Origin: Cliona cf. orientalis | Taxonomy: Eukaryota; Porifera; Demospongiae; Clionaida; Clionaidae | Assembly (NCBI GenBank): GCA_963930775.1 | Contig: OZ005695.1 | Span: forward strand, 7,440,001-7,504,000 | Direction of reading: 5' to 3' | DNA length: 64,000 bases | Part shown: piece by piece, positions 10,279 through 23,035 of the stretch | Position numbering within the stretch: the first letter of the stretch is position 1 | Layout: every line of letters begins with the position of its first letter | Notes under the pieces: model-generated | What the model was told of the DNA's origin: nothing | What the model saw: the letters and a program-made list of their open reading frames with translations, nothing else | Database searches by the model: none | Position numbers and translations under genes: made by a program

Positions 10279-10388
10279 TAGCCTCGTGCACCAGGCCTAC
10301 CCTCCATACTACACATTGTCACGCTATACGAAAAATAGTAGCTAGTGTGCATAGTATTATTGGGAGTATAGGCCTGGTACACGAGGCT
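10279..10388. repeat. Short inverted repeat, TAGCCTCGT family
   Basis: TAGCCTCGTGCACCAGGCCT at the left faces AGGCCTGGTACACGAGGCT at the right, with a loop containing GTATAGCGTGA-like sequence. Same family as 8196-8265 and 11128-11200. Confidence 0.75.
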
Positions 10389-11127
10389 TGCAAGGACCAT
10401 GGTTTTCAATATGAGCCGGGATGAGTGATTCCATGCTACAATGTCTTGGAGGGCAAGCTGGAGTGTAATAAACAATTACCTACCAATAGAAGTTCCTCTA
10501 AATCAGTGAAGTGTAACCAACCCAGGGATAAAAATACTAGTACTGGGAACTCAGATCTTATTAATAGTGTCTGATGGATAGCTAAAATAACCTCTCTGTA
10601 ACAGGACAATGTTTATTTTTATGGGAGTGAGTAGCTAGCTTGGAACAGCGCAGTATGTACGTAGATAACACTATTGAGGAGAGAGAAAGCTAAGGGAGCT
10701 GTATTTGATACTGAATTTATCTTCTGGGGATGGTAGCTATGTCATATTAATAATTGTGTCATAAGTACACCAAATTACACTCATAGGGGGTGTATGATTA
10801 CTAGGCATTGGTGAATTGTGCTCAAAATCTGTCCTATTATGCTATGCTGGCAATGCTAGTAAAACCCTTCATGCTCACCACAATGCCTTATAATTAGCAA
10901 AGGTACCGCTGCACTGAATAACAAAGGTTGCTGACATGCAGTCAAATATAGAAGGCATGCAATTAGCATATGTATTATTATGCTCCAGTACGTACCTTGG
11001 GCTCCAATAAGGATTCATGCAGCACACAAGATGAGGAAGGAATGGTTGAAGGGAAACCTAAATAAATTATAGAATCTATTATGCTAGCATATGCCCATGT
11101 GCTAATGGAATCTATTATGCCCAAAAT
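10389..11127. other. Non-coding interior
   Basis: No exon, RNA gene or clear repeat recognised. Confidence 0.35.
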
Positions 11128-11200
11128 TAGCCTCGTCCCCAGGCCTCCACCCATTCTGCGTGCAACATTGAAGCTGGGTGGAGGCTTGGGGACGAGGCTA
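11128..11200. repeat. Short inverted repeat, TAGCCTCGT family
   Basis: TAGCCTCGTCCCCAGGCCTC faces GAGGCTTGGGGACGAGGCTA with a 30-base loop. A near-perfect hairpin. Confidence 0.8.
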
Positions 11201-11519
11201 TAGCTCCAAATTATACCAGCATAATTCGCCAATGCCAGGTAATGGTTACAAATCAAATAGTTAGCCCAATATACAGGCCAGCTCAGATGCCTTTAATACC
11301 CGTATTACTTTGATGTGGTCATGCATAAACCACACCCTCCCATTACTTTTCCTTAGGTGAACTCTGAGCCCATCAATGCACAGTTAGCTAAAATCCTTAC
11401 GATGAGGATACCACTTGCAAGGAACGGAAGACCATTAATGACTTCTTGATGGTCTCAATACTCTAGTTAATTAATTCTTGATGGTTCATCGGCCTATAAT
11501 TAGATCTAGGGGGTCATAT

Positions 11520-11600
11520 GCCAATTTCATTTTTCCGTGGGGGTGTATCATTCATTAATGGAAAGGCCCATGACATACATGCAGAGAATGAATAAACACA
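11520..11600. repeat. Inner inverted segment of the 8.8-kb element, right
   Basis: Contains TTCCGTGGGGGTGTATCATT and CATTAATGGAAAGGCCCATG, the diverged reverse complement of 7325-7370. Nearby phrases TTCTTGATGG occur on both sides in direct orientation. Confidence 0.55.
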
Positions 11601-11619
11601 AAACATGGAGAATGTACTA

Positions 11620-13290
11620 GACTCATACATATACGATACAGGGAACACAGAAGATACACAGAATGCTCAAGATATAGAAAATATTAATGCATATACCAGT
11701 AATATAGAATGCCGCACAAAATATACAAGACACAGGAATGCATATAGCTAAGATACACTGACACATACAATACATAGAATGCACAAGACACAAGGAATGC
11801 ACAAAATACAGAGATTGCACTTGATACAGGGAATGCACAAGATACAGAGAATGCACAAAATACAGAAAATACAAAAGACCCAGAGAATGCACAAGATACG
11901 GAGAATGCACGAGATACGGAGAATACACAAGACACAGAGAATACACGAGATATAGAGAATACACATGCAAGACCCAGAGAATGCACAAGATACGGAGAAT
12001 GCACAGGACACGGAGAATGCACATGATACTGTGAATGCAAAAAAATACAAAGAATACACAATTAAGATACAGAGAATGCACAAGACACAGAGAATGCACA
12101 AGATACGGGGAATGCACAAGACACGGAGAATACACAAAATACGGAGAATGCACAAAACACGGAGAATATACAAGACACGGAGAATGCACAAGGTACGGAG
12201 AATACACAAGACACAGAGAATGCACAAGACACAGAGAATACACAAGACACAGAGAATACACAAGATACAGAGAATGCACAAGATACTGGGAATGCAAAAA
12301 AATACATAAGACACGGAGAATGCACAAGATACAAAGAATGCACAGGACACGGAGAATGCACAAGATACTGTGAATGCAAAAAAATACAGAGAATACACAT
12401 TATTAAGATACAGAGAATGCACAAGACACAGAGAATGCACAAGATACAGAGAATACACAAGACCCAGAGAATGCACAAGATACGGGGAATGCACAAGACA
12501 CGGAGAATACACAAGACACAGAGAAGGCACAAGATACAGAGAATGCACAAGATACTGGGAATGCCAAAAATACATAAAACACAGAGATGTACAAGATACA
12601 AAGAATGCACAGGAAACGGAGAATGCACAGGAAACGGAGAATGCACAAGATACTGTGAATGCCAAAAAAAACAGAGAATACACAATTAAGATACAGAGAA
12701 TGCACAAGACACAGAGAATGCACAAGATACAGAGAATGCACAAGATACTGGGAATGCAAGAAATACATAAGACCCAGAGAATGCACAAGATACGGAGAAT
12801 GCACAGGACACGGACAATACACAAGACACGGAGAATGCACAAGACACAGAGAATACACAAGATACAGAGAATGCACAAGACACAGAGAATACACAAGATA
12901 CAGAGAATGCACAAGATACGGAGAATGCACAGGACACAGAGAATGCACAAGATACTGTGAATGCAAAAAAATACAGAGAATACACAATTAAGATACAGAG
13001 AATGCACAAGACACAGAGAATGCACAAGATACAGGGAATACACAAGACCCAGAGAATGCACAAGATACAGGGAATGCAAGAAATACATAAGACACGGAGA
13101 ATGCACAAGATACAAAGAATGCACAAGATGCTGGGAATGCACAAGACACAGAGAATACTCAAGATACAGGGAATGCACAAGACACAGAGAATGCACTAGA
13201 TACTGGGAATACAGAAGACACGGAGAATATACAAGATACAGAGAATGCATAAAACACGGAAAATGCACGAGATACAAAGTTATAGTAATA
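11620..13290. repeat. 18-bp minisatellite array, right arm, inverted
   Basis: Units of ACACRGAGAATGCACAAG, the inverse complement of the left array, at roughly 90 copies. Variant units reading ACTGTGAATGCAAAAAAATA followed by ACACAATTAAG recur near 12027, 12367, 12652 and 12953. They mark a higher-order period of about 285-340 bp that differs from that of the left arm. All long frames here are artefacts of the 18-bp period. Confidence 0.95.
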
Positions 13291-13323
13291 TTAATTAGTA
13301 TAATGAATATCATTAAGATTTTA

Positions 13324-13363
13324 ACTTTCACTTTCTAGATACAACTTACATGAGCTCACTACC
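13324..13363 (-). repeat. Right terminal inverted repeat of the 8.8-kb insertion
   Basis: Reverse complement of 4589-4628, ending ...CATGAGCTCACTACC. It is followed by TT and then ATATTCC, which is also found immediately left of the insertion. Confidence 0.9.
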
Positions 13364-13910
13364 TTATATTCCACGTTTTTCTCCATTTAAAGCACACCTA
13401 TCGCTAGAGCCCCACCCACACACCCAGTTCACCACTCATGCGCACATGCCAGTGTGATGCATGTGTATTAATTAAAATGCGCGCACTGACTAACTTGTAT
13501 ATAGATAAGTTGCCAACTTTACATGGAAATTAACTTTTCATTTGTGTGTGACAGTTATGGGACCTGGCAAAGCCTCGAAACTCAGATCCTGCGTGTGTGT
13601 AGCTAGCTACTTGTACCTCTTCTATGACCTAGTGGTATTATTAATAATTACGATGACTTGTGTGTGTATAGCTACTGTGAAAGTCAATATTATGATGTAC
13701 AATGTATGTGTATACTATGAAATTAAAGTCAACATGTGCAAGTGATAAGGTATTAATGACAATAACTCTACTATTGCAGTATCATAGCGATAAAACTGAT
13801 GATAATATGATGTAAGTGATAATTATCTTACAATCATAATATCGGCCGGGATACAATTACAACCATGCTAGTGCTACTATAGCAGATTAAGACACTGTGA
13901 AAACAACACT
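13364..13910. other. Spacer upstream of the first GPCR copy
   Basis: Its left end (13366-13440) continues the sequence interrupted by the 8.8-kb element and matches 29500-29565. The remainder is AT-rich and should contain the promoter of the GPCR copy; no distinct element could be assigned. Confidence 0.5.
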
Positions 13911-16900
13911 ATGAATTCTCTTTTTTTCTTCATCATATTATCCATGATATCCTTTGGAAAAATTCGGTCATTTTCATGGCCTCTGTGGATTCAAACTGAA
14001 AGCTGTCATGAGAGAATCGTTATCTGTGAACGTTATGTCAGTAGCAATCCAACATGCTCAGATCAAGCTGGACACTTAAGTAGCAATGGATTTAGGATTA
14101 TAGATGGAAAAAATGAAGTCGAAATTGAAGGAACATCTATATTTTTTCAACCTGATGGTGATTTGACCTTGGGGGGAAGTGTATGGATGACAATAATTGA
14201 TCTAAAGGAGGGAACATCTTTACTTACCACCTCTAACAACATTGACCTGATCGATTGTCCAGCAAGACTTATTGTAACATTAGGTGCCATAATCAAGGCA
14301 AATTACAGTTTTGTTTGTGGAAATGACTCAGAAGTTGTAGAGCCTACTCAAACAGGAATTGTATACTTTAAAGATCTCGGGACATGCAATAATTCTCAAA
14401 ATGTGCTTCTAATTGCTATCCGTCAAGGTAATAACAAAATATTATAATAGTGATTTATGCGTAGTGTAGATATATCTTGAATTGGGCCACCACCCAACTG
14501 GTAGGACAATGTGCAGGGTAAAAATTCAGTATTCTAGGTATTGGGGCTGGCTCACTTGATTCAGACAGAATTATAATATTATTCTGAAAATCAAATGAGT
14601 ATTAAGACAAGGAAGAGGAGAAAGAGAGTCTAGAAAGGGGATGAGGAATAAAGAGGGAGAGAGTAAGGACAGAGAGAGAGACAGAGAAGGAGGAGGAGGG
14701 AGGTGTACACATATATATAATATTAATAGTCCCTATATAAGACAAATTAGATCACTGATATTTCAATGTCACTGAGTGATATCAAAGATGCAAAGGGTCA
14801 AATCCGGACCATGGAGGGGGAGACGGCTGCCTGTATATATGTGCTTCAGGGGATTATTGTGCTGGCTTCCCCTTATTCCGGTGCGCCCGTTCATGAAACC
14901 GGGCCTACTTGTGAATTATTCTTCTGAAACCTGTGTTATTTTGATTCTAACTTTTATCTTATTGCTCATGACATGCACTATGCATACAGTGATAGTATGA
15001 CATTGTTTTTTGATATGAAAGATCAAAATTTATCCATTTTTGTGAAAGCTAGCTATGTATTGTATATTATATTGCTTTGGGAAAGAGTTGCTAATACCTG
15101 TTTATTTTCAAAGCTGTCGACTGTTGAATAATTCTGAGATTCTAAATTATTCAACAGTCAACAAATTGTCTTATTAATTTATACTATGCAAAATGTATAA
15201 TAGTGGAAAGCTGCAATAGTGAGCAAATTGATATTGAAAATGCTGGTCTCCATGGGAACAAGGCGTTTATGATAATTTATAAACACCTTGTACTGGTATT
15301 ATACTCAGAGCTCATTAATTAAGGAATACACCTGTAACATTAATTGGCATTAATAGCTAGCTATACAGAGATCAGTAGTATCCGTGGTCTGTGGAGTGTG
15401 AATTGTTTATGCCATTTACTATTATGTCAATGATACACGAAGTATATAATGAAGAATGAATACATTATACAGTTAAATATTTGATGTTAATTTTTAGGAT
15501 GATTGTGACCTCAGACAGGAATAATGATATAATATTATTATTATTGTGATTGTATGTAGTAAACCACCGCCCACCACCACCCCCCTCCCCTGTAAGTCCA
15601 ACACCCTTAAATTTTTCTTCCTTTCAATTAATGCACAGGAGCTACAATGGACCTCAATGGATGTCTTAATCAAGTTGATGTTTGGGGTATCATGTGGCCC
15701 AATACTATGCTCAATCATCTCAGTGTCCAGCCATGTCCAAATCGTAATGGTCATGATGTGATAGGTAACATTATATGATGGGAGTATTTCTTATATCCCT
15801 AATATTGTGATGCTGCATGTATGTGACAAAATTTCAGGAGAAGCCACTCGTTACTGTGATGCAGATGGTAGTTGGAGTGAGCCATCCGTTTTGAACTGTG
15901 TCTCTGCCGTGTTTCTTGATATTGAACAACTTGTGGGTGCTGTGTGCAATGGACTGCATAAGAACATAATAATATTATTATTATGGCACATACACACAGA
16001 GAAAGCCAATCCAAATATAGCTAGCTAGTTCAAGTATTAACTGAGGTATTATCCAAAATGCCCAAAATGGCCGAAAATTATGACACTATAGGATTCATAT
16101 ACTATGATAATCATTATACTATAGCACTCTGCCAAGTTTATTAGTGCATGTGAATACTCTGCAGTTAACGAAACATAGAATAGCTTCAGATTCAAGTAAA
16201 TTAGGGGCTGCCTCAGAGTCTATACTAGTAGACAATAACTTAGACCTGTATAAAATATTTAGTTATTACTGCATTTATATAATATATCTATGATAAACTC
16301 TAGATCTATTACAGTAACTGTACAGTTTTGCAATTATTATGATAGGCTCAGAGTATTCTCAATACATCAGAATTTGAGATACGGATCTCTCTGAATGACA
16401 TGATCATACAACAACTAACACAAGTTACTGAGCCTCAGATTCACTCACTCCTACCAAATGATCTTCAAATCTCAACCAGAGTCCTCTCGACCATAGTCAG
16501 TGTACTGGAGGAAAATGACAACACAACTGACTCAGCGGTGCACGATTAACACTTTTTATTAGCTAGGTATTAATAATTAAAATTAATGTACATGCAGAAT
16601 GTGGTTGATATTTTCAACAACCTATTGGATGAGAGTAATAGGGAAGGATGGAGTGTACTACAGGCTGTAAGTTAGCTAACTATAAATCAAATATGCACTC
16701 ACCGACAAGAGTATAACAAATGGAGTACCTATATCAATGATTGTACACTAGAATGAACTTGTTAATGGAAGTGAGAAACTATTGAATAATGCTGAGAGAT
16801 ATGCTAAGGTGGTAGCTACCTCAGAAAGCACCTCTGAAGATCAGAGCAACCAGACAAGGAGAACTCTCTCCCGGACTAATATTGGTAATGCTGTGTATTT

Positions 16901-16934
16901 ACAAAATTAATTGTCAATAATTCTAAAGCTAAAG

Positions 16935-17280
16935 AGCTTAGATCCTACTTGTAACAAATACAGTGATCTGATTGGTTGAACTGCAGTATCTATCCTTCAT
17001 AAAAAAACCTTGTAAGCCCCATAAAAGACCTTGTAAGCTCCATAAAAAAAACCTGGTAAATTTTGTTTGCCTATGGCTAGTTTGTTGCTAGGCAGTTGTT
17101 ATATACAAAGCTGTTGGGCATTGTTGCTAGGATCTAAAGTAGTTAGACACTGTTTAGTCGGTTTCTACGTGATTTAGAAGACCTCAAGGCTCAGTAGAAC
17201 CCTCGCTTCGCTTGGGATTCTACACAGAGCCCTTCAGTCTTCTAAATCACATAGAAATCTCCTAAACAGTGTCTAACTAT
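16935..17280. mobile_element. Fold-back element in intron 6 of the first GPCR copy
   Basis: The core hairpin is 17145-17280: AGACACTGTTTAGTCGGTTT faces the inverse GAAATCTCCTAAACAGTGTC around a CTCGCTTCGCTTGGG loop. To its left, about 16935-17140 matches 31510-31640 in inverted orientation. The same element sits in a different intron (intron 3) of the second copy, so the insertions are independent. Confidence 0.75.
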
Positions 17281-20027
17281 TATATAAGCTACTGTCAACA
17301 ACATAGTGCATTGTCATAGTAATGTGTATATAGCCATATATACCTTCTCTACAGTTATTTCAGTTGAGCAGATAAATAGGATTTCATCATCTGACTTGCA
17401 ATTTCCAATAAATACTGATTTAGTCAACTATACTGCTAGCACAGATTTCTCATCAGAAATAACCATACCAATGTCGTTTGTTGATGAGACAATTCGCAAG
17501 ATGAATAGTATGTTATCCTGAATAAACATCATGCACCATCACACTAAGTCTTTAAGTTACTCTTCTGTTGTTATTCAGTGACAGATTCTGATTCTGAAGT
17601 TGTATCTGTCTCCTTCATTCTGTTTCGGTTCCTACCAATGGGGGATTTCATTCCAGCAAACTCAGCCACTCTCAAAGAAAATAAATGCAGAGCTCAACAA
17701 CAATCCACACAGAGTCACTCCGCCTCAAATATCCTTTCAGCCCAGATTGGATTATTAAGTACTACTGGGAATGTCTCGTATGCTTCAAATCGATTCCCAG
17801 AAATCAAAAATCTAATTAAGATGAACTTCACATTTCCCAGTATTGACAATAATTCATCATATCTATGCACATTTTGGAATTTTTCTGATCTGTAAGTTAC
17901 ACGCTACGTGACGTTATAAGTAATGCACGGATGGTATCCATGTACAATAATATTATTATGTATGACATTTTATAATTGTGTACAGGATTGAAAGTGGTAA
18001 CTGGGCAACTGCTGGAGTAGCAACAGATGACATTGGAATCATTGGAAATCTGACTACTGTACAGTGTTCTAGTGCACATCTCACAAGCTTTGCTGTTTTA
18101 GTTGATGTAGCCGGAGGATTAAGGGTAAGCTGTGTACGGTGGCTGTGGCACAACTAAAAATTAAGGGCATAGTGAGTCATTGCTAATTGAGAGCATAGTA
18201 GTATAAAGATGTATACTATTTCATCCGATCATGATAAAAATTAATGAAAATTATAGTAATCATGCAGTTTCATAATGTGCATGTAGGAAGTAGGAACTAG
18301 CGAGAAGGTAGCACTTCAAATCGTGTCCTATATTGGATGTGGCATTTCCATGACATTCCTCATAGCAACAATAATCTTCTTCCTTCTGTATCGGTAAGCC
18401 ATGGTGATTATGAATAAAAAAAAACTTATTCACTGTTTGCCATGCATGGTACTATTTACAGGAAGAAATTATTCACCTCTGTCAATTTCTTCCTTGCTGC
18501 TGGCTCTTGCAGTGTTTGTATCTGGAATTGAAACAGCAACTGCAAGTCATGTGAGTGTACAGAAAATGAATGTTGTATAGTACTGGTACCATTCTCATGC
18601 ATAATCATCTGTTGTGATGTGTATATATAATGAAACACATTACTAGGCAAATTTTGACTGCCTATAATATAGGGGATCAATATTCCCAGTTTATTACCAC
18701 TTATTATAACATAACTTTATCCCCACACAACCTCATGCCAGATTCTGTGCATTGTGGTGGCAGCCCTGTTGCACTATTTCTTTCTCTCTGCATTCTGCTG
18801 GATGCTTTGTGAGGGGATCATGCTCTATCTCTTGCTGGTGGTCGTCTTCAGTCAAATAGCAAAACGATGGTGGCCATTCCTCATCATCGGCTATTGTATG
18901 TTTAATAGTAATAATACTCCGGCATGCACACTATCAATCCTTCCCAGTGATTAATTATACCATTGACGACTCAATGATGACTGAGGCCGACTTCATGCAT
19001 TCCCACACCTTGAAGATAAAAAAGTAACGATTCGGAACTCTTTCATAGGCGATTTTAGGGGGATTTCCGAGGTTCAGTCTGGAAACCCTTTACCAGCTAG
19101 CTGGGTACTATTAATTTTAATGCTCGCTACACAAATTACTGTGAATAGAATTACAGATGCCCTTAACTTGTCATAACGGCATTCATTATTATGCAGTTCC
19201 AGCAATACCAATAGTGGCTGTTACTGTTGGTGTGAGGTACAAGTACTATGGAGTTAGGGGAGAATGTGGAGATTTGCTATAGTACGTCTTGTGCATATTA
19301 CTGGCTATTACCAATACCTAAAAATTAATTTATGTGTAGCTGCTGGCTTTCTGTTGACCGCGGTACCATTTTTGGCTTCATTGGACCCATGATACTCATA
19401 CTTTCGGTGAGTCTATTATTGCCAAATAGAGTAACTATTGCAATTATTCATGCACCGGTATCTCAATAACTTAATAATAATATTATTAGCTATCTCTACT
19501 TACATAATAGATGAATATCATGTTTTTAATGCTTGCACTGCGCGCACTTTGGAGGAGCAAAAGAGAACAGCTTGAAAGGACAAAAGATAAAAAAGCTTCA
19601 CAGAAATTGGCAAGGTGGAGTCTGCATGACATCAGACCAATGACAATTCTATAGCTACAGCTACAATAATATTATAGGTTAAGCTATTAGTAATAGTTGC
19701 AGCTGTAGTATACAAGATTTGAGCATTCATTTAGCTATATATGTGCATACTTACATCATATTATGATAATGCATGTCTATAATACATCAACATGCATGCA
19801 GGGCTTTGTTTGTAGCCTCGGTTGTACTCTTGCCCCTTCTCGGACTCACCTGGGGGTTTGGAATTCTCACTGTGAATGCCAACTCAACTGTTTTTGCATG
19901 GATTTTCACAATCTTCAACTCACTCCAGGTATATCATTTAATGCTGCTGCTACTTAGACTGAGTCTAATGTGGCATATATACACAAAAATTAATACAATG
20001 ACATTGTCATAATAACAACAGTTAGCT

Positions 20028-20461
20028 AGGGGCTTGTCCAAAGTCCTTGTGGAAAAATTAACGTCATTATGAGTTTGGGGGGGGGGGGGGGATCTTGGTC
20101 CATGACATTAATTTTTACAACTGCATTGTCAGCAGACTTTAGTTTTAGTTGTGATTATGCATTCTTGTGGTTGAACAAGTCTAGACATGTAGCTAAATGT
20201 GTACACGTAGCTACAGGCAAGCAAGAAACTATCAAAGAAGCACATGCAGGTATGCAATGAATCCATGAAGGCATAGCTAGCATTGTAGAATACAAGTAAA
20301 TACCGAATGTGTAGGCTAAATGGAGCAGAATCAGAGTTTCAGTGTCAATTGAATCAATACTGAAATGCTGTGACGTTAAGTGGGGGAGGGAGGGGGGTAA
20401 AAATTAATATTAACCTCATAATGATGTTAATTTTCCACAAGGACTCTGGACAAGCCCCCTT
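20028..20461. mobile_element. MITE in intron 16 of the first GPCR copy
   Basis: Inverted ends AGGGGCTTGTCCAAAGTCCT and AGGACTCTGGACAAGCCCCCT extend inward over about 45 bp, including ATTAACGTCATTATGAG. The corresponding intron of the second copy (35189-35276) lacks it, giving an empty site. Confidence 0.85.
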
Positions 20462-21534
20462 ACTGCATTATGTTTTATAGGGAATGTTTATTTTCTTCTT
20501 CCATGTTGTACGAAGTGATAAGGTGAGTATATTATTACAGTAGAATATTAACAGTTTGAAGCAGTGCTATGCAATAATAATTATTATGGCTTCACCAATA
20601 CATATCATAATAAATCACAGGTTTGGAGTAGAATTTGTGCAGTAATGAGGAATCTGAAGACAAAGTGCCTTAATTCCAAATCAGCTAGTCCAGGAAATAG
20701 TAAGGGATTTTTCATGCAGCATATTATATTGCTCAACATCATAGGTATAGATAGCTAGCTATAATAATGAGGAAATATTCAATAGAAGAAAATTATCACC
20801 AATTGAATTTTTGCCACTTAGCTGCTCTCATTAATGTTGGTGAAATTTTTAACAATTGTGTTTCTGCGAAAGGTTGCTGGGATTTTATCCATGCGAAAAT
20901 TTTCACATAATATATATACCATGATAGTACATTTTAATTTAATACAATGTCATGTACACTAAATTTAATAGCAGGTTTCAAAATGACAAGGACAGATCCT
21001 TATTCCAGTAATCAGAACACTTGCAAGACTAATGCATCGAAGTCTGGGTATGATAGCAAGGTAATAATTTATTTGCATATTAAACTATAATAATATTGAT
21101 GTTAAAAGATCTAGACCCATGCATGCAATTGTAAATTCCATTGAAGATGCATTAATGGTATGGCATTGCTTCTTTAACTAAGTAGCTATCCATTTCACTG
21201 AAGTATAATAGAATTACGTATTATTATCAGGAGTACATTAAGCAGGGACATAATATTATTATTAGATTATATTTCCTGAACTTCCTACAGAAATTTGTCA
21301 GTATATGGCAGCTTAACATGAAAATTCACTTTCCATAATAATAATAATATGATACTGTGGCAAAAAGTGTACTATAGGCTGCTAGCTATTATTATACAGT
21401 TAGATTTTCAGATTGGTGTTTCTTTTTAAGCCTTGGAGTTATCAAAACATAATTATTATAGAACCGAGCTCATAATAATAATATTATTATAGAATACTGA
21501 GATTCTCAATAATTGTTCTTCATGATCATGCATA

Positions 21535-21679
21535 TGTAAGAGAGTTGAACTTTGAACTAATTAACTTGAACTTAATAATGTGTAATAATTATGCCATTGA
21601 TTCTATATGTTATGTAATGTGTGTAATGCGCATGTGCAGAATAATAATAAGTCAAAATCTAAGAAAGGGCCACGTTACA
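21535..21679 (+). repeat. 5' LTR
   Basis: 145 bp, starts TGTAAGAGAGTTG and ends CCACGTTACA, identical by eye to 27279-27423. Unusually short for a gypsy LTR. Confidence 0.95.
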
Positions 21680-21680
21680 G

Positions 21681-21698
21681 TGGAGGTCCTCGCCGAGA
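21681..21698 (+). other. Primer-binding site
   Basis: TGGAGGTCCTCGCCGAGA begins one base after the 5' LTR. TGG pairs with the CCA end of a tRNA. The matching tRNA was not identified. Confidence 0.7.
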
Positions 21699-21960
21699 CA
21701 ACCCAGCTCGATCGAGCTAAAAGAAGACTCAAAACCGACCGAGGGCGAGTGGAGTCAACCAAATAGGACTCCATTTTGGCTGCGACGAAACGAGAGGAGC
21801 TACCCTACTACTCCTGCGGAGGCCTACCGTGGAAGGTGTGGTCGCAAGGTACTGACTAAATAAACTCTAGAGCAGCGACAGGGAAACGGTCCAGCCTCAC
21901 GGCTAGAGGACCTGTGAATAAATACCTGTCGTCTGCGTAGCTACAGAAAGCGAGAGTAAA

Positions 21961-23034
21961 ATGTCGGAAAGCGACCACGAGGCAGAAGAAGGATCACGTG
22001 CGGGGAAAGAACACGGTGATCTCGTCGACACCGCCCCCCGAGGAAGGCTCCTCCCTCTTAATTCGCGCAGACTGACGTCCGCCCACCTGAAACAGATTGC
22101 AGAGAGTCTGGGGCTACCAACTACTGGCTCCAGTGATGAAATCAGACAACTTATTGAAGGTAAACTTCAAGAAAGCCGTGATGTCCGCAACATACAAGTA
22201 GTTGTGGATGAGACCCCGACTATTTCGTTGAAATTGTCGCTGATGGATGAGGACGGTGTGTTTCTCGAATCCACCCCCATAGTTAAGCCTGTAAAAGAGA
22301 TGGGAGAAGACTTGACGCTTAGACTTACCGAAGCTGAGCAGAAGAATGCCGAATTGCAAGTGGAGCTAGCGGAGACAAGAGAGCAACTTACCAAGCAGCA
22401 GGAGGAAACTGCTAGGCTCACTGAGGAGATGTCCTCAACCTCTACCGCTGATGAAGTCCGTAAGTTAAAAGATGAGCTGAAACAAGAGAGAGAGAAAGCT
22501 AAGCGTGCATGGCGCATGAGTTGTGCTCAGGTTGCTGAGCAGGAGAGCCTCTTGGCTAAGAGAGAGGATGAGATAGTTGAACTCCAAGAGAGATTGAGAG
22601 CCTGCATGCGGGATGCCCCTCCAAGGTCACACTCTAGTGGGTCTGAATCAGAGCCTGTTGGTCATGGTGATCCCCCACCAACTGTACGCACAGAGCCTGC
22701 AAAACGGCGTGGGAAAGCACCACCAGTAGATATGTTCACTGGTGAAGATGCGGAAGTAAGATTTGAGGATTGGTTGCCATCCTTAAAGCGAGCGGCCGAT
22801 TGGAATGGCTGGAGTGCAGACGAGCAACTCATTCAGCTTGCCGGACACTTGCGTGGTCGAGCGTGGCAGGAGTGGCTCCTCCTGGAGGAGGAAGAGAAAG
22901 CCACCTTTACTAGGGCGATACAAGTGCTAAAAGAAGCATTAGGCCCAGGCAGCAAGATACTCGCTGCACAAGATTTTCGGCACACTACACAAGAGGAGAC
23001 AGTATCAGAATCCCCTAAAAGCAACGACCAGTAG
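21961..23034 (+). CDS. Gag-like protein of the retrotransposon (357 aa)
   Basis: ATG at 21961, 281 bp after the 5' LTR. Residues about 36-70 look like a SAP-type helix-extended-helix (SRRLTSAHLKQIAESLGLP). Residues about 113-215 are a charged coiled coil (LRLTEAEQKNAELQVEL). Residues about 245-345 resemble a gypsy capsid N-domain (DMFTGEDAEVRFEDWLPSL, HLRGRAWQEWLLL, ILAAQDFRHTTQEE). The frame ends shortly after this, before any zinc knuckle; the CCHC knuckle is found downstream in the pol frame. This points to a deletion in the capsid C-domain with a frame change, or to a programmed shift. Gag packages the element RNA into cytoplasmic particles. Confidence 0.85.
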   Translation: MSESDHEAEEGSRAGKEHGDLVDTAPRGRLLPLNSRRLTSAHLKQIAESLGLPTTGSSDEIRQLIEGKLQESRDVRNIQVVVDETPTISLKLSLMDEDGVFLESTPIVKPVKEMGEDLTLRLTEAEQKNAELQVELAETREQLTKQQEETARLTEEMSSTSTADEVRKLKDELKQEREKAKRAWRMSCAQVAEQESLLAKREDEIVELQERLRACMRDAPPRSHSSGSESEPVGHGDPPPTVRTEPAKRRGKAPPVDMFTGEDAEVRFEDWLPSLKRAADWNGWSADEQLIQLAGHLRGRAWQEWLLLEEEEKATFTRAIQVLKEALGPGSKILAAQDFRHTTQEETVSESPKSNDQ

Positions 23035-23035
23035 T

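Larger units (their letters stand above)
4589..13363. mobile_element. 8.8-kb fold-back insertion with minisatellite arms
   Basis: The ends are 40-bp inverted repeats (4589-4628 and 13324-13363) beginning GGTAGTGAGCTCATGTAAGT. They break a sequence that is continuous at 29490-29515 in the paralogous copy (GAGATATTCCACG). ATATTCC occurs on both sides (4582-4588 and 13366-13372), consistent with a target duplication of 7-9 bp, with two extra bases (TT) on the right. Inside, two oppositely oriented arrays of an 18-bp minisatellite lie next to each end. Shorter inverted segments (7295-7395 versus 11520-11600) continue the symmetry inward. No credible protein gene is seen in it, so it is probably non-autonomous. 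Several smaller elements are nested in the centre. Confidence 0.8.

Noticed and set aside
4695..13290. CRISPR-like array
   Set aside because: Units are contiguous without unique spacers, no cas-like gene is present and the context is eukaryotic.
11748..13331. 527-codon minus-strand frame and companions
   Set aside because: Same 18-bp repeat in inverted orientation.
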